From assembly GCA_016699775.1 (NCBI GenBank), contig CP065010.1, forward strand, positions 868,001-932,000: DNA of 64,000 nt, given 5' to 3'. Below the pieces are notes generated by a model. That model was not told where the DNA came from, made no database searches, and saw only the letters and a list, made by a program, of their open reading frames with translations. This document shows positions 42,769 to 51,764 of this stretch, in pieces. Within the stretch, counting starts at the first letter, position 1, and the number at the start of each line of letters is the position of its first letter. A program made the translations under genes and the position numbers. This DNA comes from Candidatus Falkowbacteria bacterium. GTDB taxonomy: Bacteria > Patescibacteriota > Patescibacteriia > Patescibacteriales > Patescibacteriaceae.

Positions 42769-44255
42769 ACTGATTTTGAAATTAGATCAGCCGCAATACG
42801 ACCTGACTCAATAATGGTTGGCAATCCACTACCAGGATGGGTACCTCCACCAACAATATATAGCCCAGGAATATCCTCAAATTTATTATGTGGTCGCAAA
42901 TAAAGCATTTGCCCAACAGTATGAGATAAATTAAAAACGGCGCCCTTGTAAACATTGATCTTTTGCTCCCAGTCTTTTGGCGTAATAACACGCTCAACTT
43001 CAATATGCTTCTCAATATCATGCATCTCTGTTTTCTCAGCAATCTTTTTAATAACTTTATCACGATATTCTTTCTTAATCGCATCCCATTCAATTGGTGC
43101 ATCAAGGTTTGGAACCGGAACAAGCACATAAATTGTAGACTTACCGGCTGGTGCCAAAGTTGGATCAGTTACTGAAGCATTTTGAATATAAAATGAAGGA
43201 TCATCGGGTAAAACTTTATTGGATATCTCATTAACATTGCGATGATAATCCTTGGCAAAAAAAATGTTATGGTGAGGAATGTCGTATTTGATATCCAAGC
43301 CCAAATAGAGCATAAAAGTTGAACAAGAATATGATCGCTTTTTAAGTTCGGCATCGGTCCATTTTCCACGTGCAGCTTCAGGAATTAATTGAGTCATACC
43401 AGCTGCAAAGTCGGCATTCATAATAACATAATCAGATCGATCAACCGAACCATCTGCAAACTGAACACCAACCGCTTTACCTTTTTCTATCAAGATCTGT
43501 GTGACTGGTTTATTCAATACCACTCTGCCGTTCTCTTCTTCAACAATCTTGGCCATGGCTTCAGTAATTTTATGAACGCCACCAATTGGATGATAAATAC
43601 CAAAAGCGTGTTCCATAAAAGATAGGATTGAAAACGAACCCGGACAATTCCAAGGTGACATGCCAAGATACTTTGCTTGAAACGTCATAACAATACGCAT
43701 ATCTTCGTGTTTGAAATACTTAGACAGCACTTTATACAAGGAAGTAAAGTTTTGCATAAACGGTAACGCCTTAAGCAATTTTGGTCTAAAATAATGATAC
43801 CAACGTATATACGGTACTTTAAGACAAGGATACATAAGGTTAAATTTTCGGTTTTCTGCCTTATACCATCGATCATAACCATTTTCATCGCCGGGGAATA
43901 AACGAATAATTTCCTGTTTTAGTTTCTCTTTATCAGAATGCACCAAAAAATTTCTACCATCATCAAAATTTAAACGGTACATTGTATCAAGACGTTTCAT
44001 CTCCAAATAATCTCCAACCTTCCGACCGGCAGCCGCAAATATTTCTTCAAAAGCCTGAGGCAACATGACAAATGTTGGCCCCACTTCAAAAATATAATCA
44101 CCTGCCTTAAGAGCTGAGGTCCTACCACCAACCTGTGCTTGTTTTTCATAGACCACAACCTCATACCCTTGATGAGCTAAAATCATTGCTGAAGACAGCC
44201 CTCCAGGACCAGCACCAATAACAATTACCTTTTTTTGAGAATTATTTTTTTTCAT
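42765..44255 (-). CDS. Phytoene desaturase-like FAD-dependent oxidoreductase (CrtI family)
   Basis: A 496-residue protein. Its Rossmann start VIVIGAGPGGLSSAMILAHQGYEVVVYEKQAQVGGRTS, VGPTFVMLP, HPIGGVHKITEAMAKI, VEEENGRVVLN and the terminal signature GLYIVGGGTHPGSGLPTIIESG are those of CrtI carotenoid desaturases/isomerases. Substrate could be phytoene or another polyene; no phytoene synthase is in the window. The ATG at 44255 is preferred over an in-frame TTG at 44282. It overlaps the upstream DUF2892 gene by 14 bases and the downstream UbiB gene by 4. Confidence 0.88.
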   Translation of the reverse strand: MKKNNSQKKVIVIGAGPGGLSSAMILAHQGYEVVVYEKQAQVGGRTSALKAGDYIFEVGPTFVMLPQAFEEIFAAAGRKVGDYLEMKRLDTMYRLNFDDGRNFLVHSDKEKLKQEIIRLFPGDENGYDRWYKAENRKFNLMYPCLKVPYIRWYHYFRPKLLKALPFMQNFTSLYKVLSKYFKHEDMRIVMTFQAKYLGMSPWNCPGSFSILSFMEHAFGIYHPIGGVHKITEAMAKIVEEENGRVVLNKPVTQILIEKGKAVGVQFADGSVDRSDYVIMNADFAAGMTQLIPEAARGKWTDAELKKRSYSCSTFMLYLGLDIKYDIPHHNIFFAKDYHRNVNEISNKVLPDDPSFYIQNASVTDPTLAPAGKSTIYVLVPVPNLDAPIEWDAIKKEYRDKVIKKIAEKTEMHDIEKHIEVERVITPKDWEQKINVYKGAVFNLSHTVGQMLYLRPHNKFEDIPGLYIVGGGTHPGSGLPTIIESGRIAADLISKSV

Positions 44256-44457
44256 ATTGTATCGGACAAGTATTTTTACCAATTAAAGCATAAAAACCAC
44301 ACCAACCCACGAGTGCTTCAAAAACAGTGAAAGCACCTAGTAAGGCAGTAATTACCCGCAATTCCAGCGAAAAAGGGGCTAATAGAGCTAGTAACAATAA
44401 CCCAACACCCATAGCTAGACGCAAATAACGATCAACTGAACCAATGTTTTTTTTCAT
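44242..44457 (-). CDS. DUF2892 (YgaP-like) membrane protein
   Basis: A 71-residue protein with two membrane helices. MKKNIGSVDRYLRLAMGVGLLLLALL and the second helix ending WCGFYALIGKNTC match DUF2892, the transmembrane part of YgaP-type rhodanese proteins. No rhodanese domain is present. It is the first gene of the CrtI cluster, in which genes overlap or lie close. Confidence 0.85.
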   Translation of the reverse strand: MKKNIGSVDRYLRLAMGVGLLLLALLAPFSLELRVITALLGAFTVFEALVGWCGFYALIGKNTCPIQYEKK

Positions 44458-44516
44458 ATATATAATTAAGCAATCATTATAATAACACAGATAGTCAAAA
44501 TAGATAAGATAAGCAA

Positions 44517-44539
44517 AAACTGAATTTAAGTTCAGTTTT
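44517..44539. terminator. AT-rich hairpin, possible terminator
   Basis: AAAACTGAA (44517-44525) pairs perfectly with TTCAGTTTT (44531-44539) around a 5-nt loop. It lies between divergent genes, so which transcript it would end is unclear. Confidence 0.4.
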
Positions 44540-44683
44540 AACTAATGCTGGGAATTATAAGGTAACATATTATAATTGACTCTACTATTAGTAATGAGAA
44601 AAATACTAAAATTATACCTATAATTAGCACATAATCATATGCCGAAGACGGTAAAGCCATCTAAAAAAGCAGGACATCTATAT

Positions 44684-44712
44684 TTGACATTTTAAGAAAT
44701 TTTATCTAATCT
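44684..44712 (+). promoter_or_regulatory. Putative promoter of the 237-residue protein gene
   Basis: A perfect TTGACA (44684-44689), 17 bases, TAATCT (44707-44712). The same TTGACA-17-TAATCT pattern precedes the membrane protein gene at 46460. The leader would be about 36 nt. Nothing else is seen in 44540-44683. Confidence 0.45.
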
Positions 44713-44754
44713 AAGGCTAGAACTTTAACATTTTCCAAACTTAAATAAATAATC

Positions 44755-45468
44755 ATGAAAGAGATTAAAGAGTTTATTAAAGAGTTTATAGAAATAACAC
44801 AAGTTCCTATTGGAATTGTTCCTAAAACAATAAGTCAATCTTGGCTAGGAGCAAAATTACCACTAACAAGCACAACAAATCAGGTCGGCAAAAACAATAA
44901 TGATTTCTACATAGTCTCAACTGACGATGTCATCTCTGCCCTGAGAGCCCAAAATAAAAAAGATCTTGCCGAATATTTGGAAAAAAATAAAGACATTATT
45001 GGGCCAGATCGAGTTTTCAGAAAAAAACATTGCAAAAAAAGATTTGCTATGTTTCTTTCGCTACACTCTCATCTAAAAATAATCAGCAATCCCTCAGATT
45101 TAGCAATTTGTCTTTTCGCTAATGATGATGATCCACCCAATTATGGCTTTGTTATAACTCTTGGTCCAAAAAATAAGCATGAGATTATATGTGATTGTCC
45201 GCCTGCATTATCAAGAGATGAGGCATGCTCCGCTGTCAGAGACCTTCTTGAAATTTCATTAGATACATATAATGAGGTAATGAAAAAAGGTGAAAACAAA
45301 GAAAATGATTTAGTTAATTCACTTTATGTTGAGTCGCTTCAAGGTGACAATGAAGAACCGCTTTCCGATATATCTTACTTAAATCAGGAAAGGATAAATA
45401 AAATTATTGCTTCGTTGGAAAAAAACAATCAAGTAATAACTTATGATGGGTCGCTTGAAAATTTCTGA
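44755..45468 (+). CDS. Protein of unknown function
   Basis: A 237-residue soluble protein, alpha/beta, with no recognisable motif. Segments such as FYIVSTDDVISALRAQ, DLAICLFANDDDPPNYGFVITLGPKNKHEIICDCPPALSRDEACSAV and a helical tail suggest a globular domain of about 190 residues followed by an acidic linker. Supported by its promoter, single open frame and a strong terminator 36 bases after its stop. It separates the CrtI cluster from TspO. Confidence 0.6.
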   Translation: MKEIKEFIKEFIEITQVPIGIVPKTISQSWLGAKLPLTSTTNQVGKNNNDFYIVSTDDVISALRAQNKKDLAEYLEKNKDIIGPDRVFRKKHCKKRFAMFLSLHSHLKIISNPSDLAICLFANDDDPPNYGFVITLGPKNKHEIICDCPPALSRDEACSAVRDLLEISLDTYNEVMKKGENKENDLVNSLYVESLQGDNEEPLSDISYLNQERINKIIASLEKNNQVITYDGSLENF

Positions 45469-45503
45469 CACGAGAAAAGTGAAAAAACTAGAATATTCTA
45501 AAC

Positions 45504-45538
45504 AATGGCTCCGAAACTTCGGGGTCATTTATTTTTTA
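45504..45538 (+). terminator. Terminator of the 237-residue protein gene
   Basis: ATGGCTCCGA paired with TCGGGGTCAT (two G-T pairs), a 4-nt loop and a T-rich tail. Confidence 0.75.
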
Positions 45539-46290
45539 TACATAATTCTCAAAATAAAAAATATAAATAAAAGTAAACAGATTATTACGGTGACAGCAAT
45601 GTTTGGATATTGCCCAGCAAAACCACCGGCCGATTGATGCTTAAGTAATATACCAAGATAAGCCCATACCAGAACTAAACCATAAACAATATTTCTATCT
45701 TTATTCATCCGTACTATTCCAATAAGTGCACCAACTAACAAAATAATACTTGTCCAAATATAATCGGCCATACCAAATCCATTCCAGCCAGTGCTCACTA
45801 AAAATACCGTAACATTGGCAATCGTCGCCACAGTGATCCAACCAAAGTAGATGCTAAAAGGAGCCCAAATAAATATTTTTTCTATAAAACTAAATTTTTG
45901 CGTGCGTATAATATCAGCAATCTTAATAAGAAGAATTAAGAGTACTGCCATGATCATCACTGAAAGTCCGATATAATCATAGTGCCAGCTAAATATCCAA
46001 GAAATATTTGCTATAGAGGTGGCAATAAAAAGCGGATTAATCTTATTTAAAAGTTCTTCCTTCTTTTGACTACTTTTTATAAATTGGTGAACTACATATC
46101 CTACTAGTAACAGATAAATTAAACCCCAAATAGAAAATGTCAGACCAGCCGGCGCGAAAAGGTTAGGATAGGCATCAGAAATTTCGCCTGTTGAACGATT
46201 ATTAATTGGCAGTCCGTTAGCTAGAAAATTAACTACAACCATAGCAATATAAGCAATGGTTGCAAAGATCTTGAGAAATATTCCTTTCAT
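45529..46290 (-). CDS. TspO/MBR-related membrane protein
   Basis: A 253-residue protein with seven to eight helices. The start VVNFLANGLPINNRSTGEISDAYPNLFAPAGLTFSIWGLIYLLL matches the long bacterial TspO-like group (NLFAPAG-TFSIWG). Classical TspO proteins bind tetrapyrroles or cholesterol, and the first one known (CrtK) was found in a carotenoid gene cluster. The conserved aromatic sites are partly kept (FGWITVATIANV; VWAYLGI). It is convergent with the preceding gene and monocistronic. Confidence 0.8.
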   Translation of the reverse strand: MKGIFLKIFATIAYIAMVVVNFLANGLPINNRSTGEISDAYPNLFAPAGLTFSIWGLIYLLLVGYVVHQFIKSSQKKEELLNKINPLFIATSIANISWIFSWHYDYIGLSVMIMAVLLILLIKIADIIRTQKFSFIEKIFIWAPFSIYFGWITVATIANVTVFLVSTGWNGFGMADYIWTSIILLVGALIGIVRMNKDRNIVYGLVLVWAYLGILLKHQSAGGFAGQYPNIAVTVIICLLLFIFFILRIMYKK

Positions 46291-46391
46291 ATATTTTTAT
46301 TAGTGTAATACTACCTTAAGTCTGGTGTTTTTTGAGGTAAAAGTCAATTAGCTGCGTTCTTAATAGTATAAGAATCCAAATTTCTTTGGAT

Positions 46392-46420
46392 TTGACAAAT
46401 ACATTAGATCATCTTAATCT
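46392..46420 (+). promoter_or_regulatory. Putative promoter of the 167-residue membrane protein gene
   Basis: A perfect TTGACA (46392-46397), 17 bases, TAATCT (46415-46420). The leader is about 35 nt and carries an AAAGGAA Shine-Dalgarno before the ATG at 46460. Confidence 0.5.
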
Positions 46421-46459
46421 ATAGTCAAAATAAAAAAACTAAATGAAAGGAATGAAATA

Positions 46460-46963
46460 ATGGACTTTTACAATGAAATCGCAATATCAATCAAAAGATA
46501 CAGAAGCCTTTTTATGTTCTTGATCAACTTAGGATTGGGATATGTCGAATATCTTCTCGTATCCTATTTTATCAAGATCTTTAGCCTCTATTTGAGAAAT
46601 AATCACGCCGAGGAGCTCACTTTTGTTATTGCATTAGGCATCATTATGCTTATTGTTTTAATAACAATTGTATTCTACCAATGGGCAGTAACATTAGTCC
46701 TAATATTTAGAGGAACTATAAGATCGAAAGAGGAAACTGGTCTTAGATGGATTTTTGAAAACTCTTTTATTATTGGAACATCATGCTTCTTTATTTCGTT
46801 CTTGATAATGGAAATTTGTATTTTCCTGTTTTTTCTTTTTAATGAAACTCTCAGCATATTCTGGGAAGTACCTTTTTCTCTATATGCAATTTTTTTGCTT
46901 TATGGGCTAATAAAAGGTATCAAAAAAGAATTCACAGATTTGAAATATAAAGATAGTATGTAG
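46460..46963 (+). CDS. Four-helix membrane protein of unknown function
   Basis: A 167-residue protein with four hydrophobic segments (about 17-40, 53-80, 95-125, 128-150) separated by short charged loops. No conserved motif or family is recognised. An AAAGGAA ribosome-binding site and a promoter upstream, plus a terminator at 47019-47052, support a real single gene. Two short inverted repeats follow the stop, the first (GCCTCCTC-AA-GAGGAGGC) directly after it without a T-run. Confidence 0.6.
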   Translation: MDFYNEIAISIKRYRSLFMFLINLGLGYVEYLLVSYFIKIFSLYLRNNHAEELTFVIALGIIMLIVLITIVFYQWAVTLVLIFRGTIRSKEETGLRWIFENSFIIGTSCFFISFLIMEICIFLFFLFNETLSIFWEVPFSLYAIFLLYGLIKGIKKEFTDLKYKDSM

Positions 46964-47018
46964 CCTCCTCAAGAGGAGGCAAGAATCAGGGACAAAAAAA
47001 TTTTGCTCTTAAAACAAA

Positions 47019-47052
47019 GGCCAAATATAGCAATATATCTGGCTCTTTTTTT
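47019..47052 (+). terminator. Terminator of the membrane protein gene
   Basis: A 10-bp stem (GCCAAATATA with TATATCTGGC, one mismatch) with GCAA loop followed by eight T. Confidence 0.75.
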
Positions 47053-47135
47053 TAAAAATAATATTATAACTGTCTATAGTTTTAAGTCGAAAACTACATA
47101 AAAAATAAAAATAATATTTTATCAAGTTTACAGTT

Positions 47136-48272
47136 TTACAAACTATTAAAATCAGTATTGGAAATACCCATCCCTACATTTCGCATAATATAAAAAGCAT
47201 CACTTGGTCTGCCGAGAAAATATCGCTTATTATCTTTTGGATTTATATACCAAGCTTCGCCTTTTCCTTCAACCTGAAGTAATATTCGACCGCGTTGAGC
47301 TTTCATAAAATTTGTATCTACTGATAATTTTCCTGCTCCCAAAGGATTGTAGTTGCCTAATAGTTCTGTTCTATCACTATGACCATCATCATCGGAATCA
47401 GCCTTATTCTTATTAGTACCAATTGCATCTTCAAATAAATCAGATAAAGCATCGCCATCTTGATCCGCTCCGGACATTTGTTCAACACCAATTGTTATTT
47501 TTTTTAAATTATTATTTGTAATTCCAACACCTTGCTCTCTCATAATTACAAAAGCGTCATGGGGACGTCCCAAATAATATATATTTTTACTACTTGGATG
47601 GACATAGTAGGCTTTTCCTAGATCTTCAGTTTTTAAAAGAATGTTTCCCTTCAAACGATTATATAACGCAACATTCTTGATCGCCCTTGATTCAAGTTGA
47701 GAAGCCGGAGTTGGCGTAACTTCAATAACTGGAGGGGTTGGTGTTGGAGTAATACTACAGGTTCGAGATAAAAGAGCTGTTTGATTGGTGGTCAATGTGC
47801 AAGAAGTTGGAGTGCGCGTAGCTACAGAACGAATTTGGGTACCGGCTGAACAAGCTCCCCACTCTCCATATGTAACGGCAGAACAACTTGGAATCACAAT
47901 CTCTGTTGAACAAACAGTTGTGACTGGTTCTACTATATATACGGCAGCTTCTGTCGGTAAAGTTACATAGCTCGTTCCTGGGGTAGTATTATTTGAACAC
48001 ACAACAACCAAGCCACTTTTTTTAACTTTAAAAGATTTAACAGCTGTAGTATTAGCACCAACTTTAAATATTCCCGGGTTGGTAACAAAAAGCTGTCCAC
48101 TATTAACAGACATATCGTTCGAAGTAGAGCCAGAAAAAATAATAAGACTGGTTGTTCCAGAATCAAGTGTAATATTAGAAATAGTAATATTACTATTGGC
48201 AGTAAAAGATGCCGACACAAAACTTGGTATTATAACTAAAATACCAACTAGTAAAAAGCTAAGACGTCGCAT
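47136..48272 (-). CDS. Secreted surface protein with two GEAWY/YYLGRP modules and a TSP3-like calcium motif
   Basis: A 378-residue protein with a signal peptide (MRRLSFLLVGILVIIPSFVSA), an N-terminal beta domain (about 22-120), a Cys-rich segment with C-SAVTYGEWGAC, a Pro/Thr linker, then a module of about 55 residues (RLKGNILLKTEDLGKAYYVHP...YYLGRPHDAFVIMREQGVGITNNNL). Next comes a thrombospondin type 3-like Asp repeat (DQDGDALSDLFEDAIGTNKNKADSDDDG), and the module occurs again at the C-terminus (GRILLQVEGKGEAWYINP...YFLGRPSDAF). The same arrangement ends the protein at 49240-51498. It probably is a calcium-stabilised surface protein. Confidence 0.78.
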   Translation of the reverse strand: MRRLSFLLVGILVIIPSFVSASFTANSNITISNITLDSGTTSLIIFSGSTSNDMSVNSGQLFVTNPGIFKVGANTTAVKSFKVKKSGLVVVCSNNTTPGTSYVTLPTEAAVYIVEPVTTVCSTEIVIPSCSAVTYGEWGACSAGTQIRSVATRTPTSCTLTTNQTALLSRTCSITPTPTPPVIEVTPTPASQLESRAIKNVALYNRLKGNILLKTEDLGKAYYVHPSSKNIYYLGRPHDAFVIMREQGVGITNNNLKKITIGVEQMSGADQDGDALSDLFEDAIGTNKNKADSDDDGHSDRTELLGNYNPLGAGKLSVDTNFMKAQRGRILLQVEGKGEAWYINPKDNKRYFLGRPSDAFYIMRNVGMGISNTDFNSL

Positions 48273-48276
48273 ATAT

Positions 48277-48966
48277 TTAGTAAATTACTCGCCAAGCATA
48301 GGATCCACTACCATCCTTTGCGCAAACTGTAACAGAGTCTGGACCCCCGGCATCAACTTGCGTAAACCAAAATGTTCCACGTACCGAAGAATCACACAAT
48401 GGTCTTGATGTGGTTGTATTTAATTTTATCCCTCCATTTACTTCTAATCGTTGAGTTGGTGTTGATGTCCCAACACCAAACCGTGCCTCATACATACCGC
48501 CATTAGCGGCATTAATATATGAATCTCCAACGGTTGAAAAGGAAAAAGCTCCCCCAGGGGCTGAAGCGCTAATTAATCTTTCACTCAAAGCAAGAAAAGA
48601 AGTCCCATCGTCATACTTTCTAATATTAAGAAAAGCAACATCAGGACCTAATTGAATATCAGGGTTCATTACGCCACTGAATCTTAGATTGCCTTGATAA
48701 ATTTCTAAACTTTGGCTTGGATTATTAGTTCCAATACCAACATATTCTGTATTATTCTGACGCTTAATAACAAAGTTTCCATTATGGACACTAACATCAC
48801 CTTTCAACGAAGTAACTCCTTCTACAAGCAAAGTGCCGGCAGTAGCAATATCATTGCCTATGGTTGTTCCCGCCTGCACGACCATAAAGCCAAAAAGAAA
48901 TATTGCAGCACAAGCTGAAAATACGATAACTTTAGTATTTACAAATAAATTTTTTATTTGCTTCAT
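48277..48966 (-). CDS. Secreted fibre-like surface protein
   Basis: A 229-residue protein with an N-terminal signal/anchor helix (KVIVFSACAAIFLFGFMVVQA, about 12-32). Two copies of the VGIGTxxPxxxLEVxG-type motif follow (YVGIGTNNPSQSLEIYQGNLRF; FGVGTSTPTQRLEVNGGIKL), a signature of beta-helical, often trimeric tail-fibre or surface-fibre proteins. The C-terminus holds a Cys pair (RPLCDSS...TVCAKDG) near SYAWRVIY. It lies 4 bases ahead of the GEAWY-module gene on the minus strand, so the two are probably co-transcribed. Confidence 0.75.
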   Translation of the reverse strand: MKQIKNLFVNTKVIVFSACAAIFLFGFMVVQAGTTIGNDIATAGTLLVEGVTSLKGDVSVHNGNFVIKRQNNTEYVGIGTNNPSQSLEIYQGNLRFSGVMNPDIQLGPDVAFLNIRKYDDGTSFLALSERLISASAPGGAFSFSTVGDSYINAANGGMYEARFGVGTSTPTQRLEVNGGIKLNTTTSRPLCDSSVRGTFWFTQVDAGGPDSVTVCAKDGSGSYAWRVIY

Positions 48967-49239
48967 ATGTTAAATTTAATTAACCCCTACAAGGGATCAT
49001 ATTATTTATATACTATCACTTTTAGAAGAATATGTAACCTTAGTAAAATCAAAAAACATTAATGAGATATAATTTTTATACGGCAAAGCATATTTAATAA
49101 TACCTGTTATAAACACATAGTCGAAAAGATGAAAACTTAAGAACCTTTTGAGGGCTTTAGTGAGCAAAAAATTATCAATGAATAAACCCAACTCTTTTGT
49201 TGTGAATCGGGTTTTTCTATCTAGCAGAAATTTATGAGC

Positions 49240-51498
49240 TTAGAAGAGTGAATTAAAATCTTCATTTGTTATCCCAAAGGACATTTTTTTCATAATATTG
49301 AAAACATCAGTCAGTCTACCAAGAAAGTAGCGTTTACTATCATTAGGATTTAAATACCATGCCTCTCCTTTTCCTTCAACTTGGAGAACAAAATGACCCA
49401 AGTGTTGTTTGACAAATTTTAGATCAAATACTTGTTTGCCTATTCCAAGTGGGTCATAGCTATTTTCTATTTCAATCCTATCAACATAGCCATCACCATC
49501 ACTATCCGCTTTTGTTTTATCAGTACCTAAAGCATCCTCTAAGATATCAGTTAACCCATCATTATCTTGATCCAAACCACTCATGGAAGCCACACCAACG
49601 GGAATTTTTTTAAGATCAGCATTGGAAATACCCACTGCTTGTTGACGCATTACTTCAAAGGCATCATTCGGTCTACCTAAGTAAAATATTTTTTTATCAC
49701 GATGATGGACATAATAGGCTTTACCCGAATCATCAACTTTAAGTAAAATTTTTCCTTTTAATAAGTTATACAAACTATTATTGGAAAAATTAAACGACTC
49801 AAGTGGTTCATCAGGCGCAATAGGGGGATTTTGAATAACGGTCGGAGTTTGATTTTCAACCACTGAAATCTCTGTACTTTGATAGTTAATAGTTGCGGAT
49901 AAAATAGCACTTGAGCCCCCTGAGGAAGTATAGAATTTTACATACACATTTTTTGAACCATAAGCACAGGGTGAGACTAATGAAGATCCACCAATAGAAC
50001 ATACATTCCAGGATTTAGTAGGAGAATATAGTTCAAGATTAGTGTTAGAAAAATCAACTGAATTTGAAACTACTACATGAGTTATATCCGGACCAGTATT
50101 AAATGAAAGCACTACATCTGGAGAGCTAGTACTTATAGCACCGTTGTTTATTTGAACAACAAGCCCACCTTCAGGAATGCGAGGAGGGTTAGAGAAAATA
50201 ATCGATCCTCCACTAGGTTTTATATAAGCTATAGAATTATCAGTGGAGTCACTAGAAAAAAATATACCATTAGACGGGTTTAATACACCGCCGTATCCAT
50301 TTGGTACACCCGAAAATTTTGTAACATTGTCACTACCACCGTTAGTAGTATAGATAATTGCATTACTAACTACATCTATTCCTTGTGGGTTAGATCCAGT
50401 TATTCCAATAATGCTCGATTCACCATCCTGTGTTATTTTACTAACGTTATTACTACCAGTGTTAGATGTATATACATTTAGACCGTCACTGTCTATATCA
50501 CTCGGGGATGAGCCGGTTGTACCAAGAACGGACGACATACCACCCGGGGTTATTTTTGTAACATTGTCACTGCCAGAGTTGGCCGTATAAATATTGTCGC
50601 TACTATCAATCGTTATTCCTAGTGGACTTGTACCTGTTGTTCCAAGAATAGTGGAAACACCACCAGGAGTTATTTTTGTAACATTATTACTACCCGTGTT
50701 GGCAGTATAAATATTGTCACTACTATCAATAATGATATCACTCGGGGATGAGCCGGTTGTACCAAAAACCGACGACACACCACCTGGGGTTATTTTTGTA
50801 ACATTATCACTGCCAGAGTTGGCCGTATAAATATTATCGTTAATATCAATCGCTATCCCTAGTGGATTTGATCCTGTTGTTCCAAAAATACTGGAAACAC
50901 CACCGGGGGTAATTTTTGTGACATCATCACTGCCAGAGTTTGCAGTATAAATATTTCCACTACTATCAATGGCTATATCAGCTGGAGAGGTGCCGGTTGT
51001 ACCATGAACTGAAGAAACACCACCAGGCGTAATTTTCGTAACACTGTCACTAGAAAGATTTACTGTATAAAGATTGCCTAAATTATCGAACGTTATGTCC
51101 TGTGGATTTGAGTCTGTTGTTCCTAAAATACTTGGTGTAAAAATCAATTCTGATATAGGGATAGTGGCAACTATTGTCCCACTGCCAGTAGCTGAAATCG
51201 CAACATCAAAACTTCTGTTATTAAATGGGGCAACTTCTGTGATAGATTCAACTGTTACGCCTGGCGCTGTAGATTGCGAGGTATTAATGTCTGAAATAGT
51301 GAAAGTGGAAAGATTAATAGCTGTTGCAAAAACTACTCTGAAAATCACTGGCACTGAGGAAGTTGGGTCAGCCTGACCTGATTTTTGATTAATTGTTACT
51401 GTAGGAATAGTCAAAATAGCTTGTGAATTATAGCCAAAACTGAACATGAACATTGAAAGTAAAAAAATTACTTTTATTTTCCTCCGTTTACTCATGAT
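49240..51498 (-). CDS. Secreted NHL-type beta-propeller protein with TSP3 motif and GEAWY/YYLGRP modules
   Basis: A protein of about 752 residues. A signal peptide (KIKVIFLLSMFMFSFGYNSQA) is followed by a beta-sandwich (about 30-120) and seven to eight propeller blades of 40 residues each (GTTGSNPLGIAIDINDNIYT, then ANSGSDNVTKITPGGVSSVF). Next come a beta domain, the module KGKILLKVDDSGKAYYVHH...FYLGRPNDAF, a calcium-type Asp repeat (DQDNDGLTDILEDALGTDKTKADSDGDG), and a second module (GEAWYLNP...YFLGRL). The ATG at 51498 is preferred because it gives a canonical signal peptide; 51513 is also possible. It is probably a surface-exposed binding protein. Confidence 0.8.
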   Translation of the reverse strand: MMSKRRKIKVIFLLSMFMFSFGYNSQAILTIPTVTINQKSGQADPTSSVPVIFRVVFATAINLSTFTISDINTSQSTAPGVTVESITEVAPFNNRSFDVAISATGSGTIVATIPISELIFTPSILGTTDSNPQDITFDNLGNLYTVNLSSDSVTKITPGGVSSVHGTTGTSPADIAIDSSGNIYTANSGSDDVTKITPGGVSSIFGTTGSNPLGIAIDINDNIYTANSGSDNVTKITPGGVSSVFGTTGSSPSDIIIDSSDNIYTANTGSNNVTKITPGGVSTILGTTGTSPLGITIDSSDNIYTANSGSDNVTKITPGGMSSVLGTTGSSPSDIDSDGLNVYTSNTGSNNVSKITQDGESSIIGITGSNPQGIDVVSNAIIYTTNGGSDNVTKFSGVPNGYGGVLNPSNGIFFSSDSTDNSIAYIKPSGGSIIFSNPPRIPEGGLVVQINNGAISTSSPDVVLSFNTGPDITHVVVSNSVDFSNTNLELYSPTKSWNVCSIGGSSLVSPCAYGSKNVYVKFYTSSGGSSAILSATINYQSTEISVVENQTPTVIQNPPIAPDEPLESFNFSNNSLYNLLKGKILLKVDDSGKAYYVHHRDKKIFYLGRPNDAFEVMRQQAVGISNADLKKIPVGVASMSGLDQDNDGLTDILEDALGTDKTKADSDGDGYVDRIEIENSYDPLGIGKQVFDLKFVKQHLGHFVLQVEGKGEAWYLNPNDSKRYFLGRLTDVFNIMKKMSFGITNEDFNSLF
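50381..51125 (-). repeat. 120-bp tandem coding repeats with 240-bp higher-order period
   Basis: About six 120-bp units encode the propeller blades. Units two steps apart are more alike than neighbours: for example the string ending GATGAGCCGGTTGT at 50520 recurs at 50760. This indicates growth by duplication of a two-blade unit. Confidence 0.75.
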
Positions 51499-51764
51499 AA
51501 AATTGACCTTCATATATATTTACAATAATACCATATATTTTAGGTTGTTTCATCCTAGTGTCGCTCCAAAAGACATCCCCTTATTTAATTAGTACTAATC
51601 AATAAAAGCCATTCATAATTCGTTTAAATGATGCCCAAATCCGAATACTCAGCTACTTATTTTGGGTAAATTCGGTAAGTGTTTTTAAGGGTACTAGATG
51701 CTTAATTGTTGATAATTTAGCCACTTATTTATAAGCCAAAACAAGACGTTAGAAGATTATAAGA

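Noticed and set aside
46963..46982. GCCTCCTC-AA-GAGGAGGC hairpin after the 46460 gene as terminator
   Set aside because: No T-run follows and the loop is too tight; the hairpin at 47019-47052 fits better.
49006..49191. 61-codon minus-strand frame between surface protein genes
   Set aside because: No ribosome-binding site, no family resemblance and an irregular hydrophobic pattern; chance frame in AT-rich DNA is more likely.
50381..51125. Regular 120-bp repeats considered as a CRISPR or satellite array
   Set aside because: The repeats are in frame, continuous with no spacers, and encode propeller blades.
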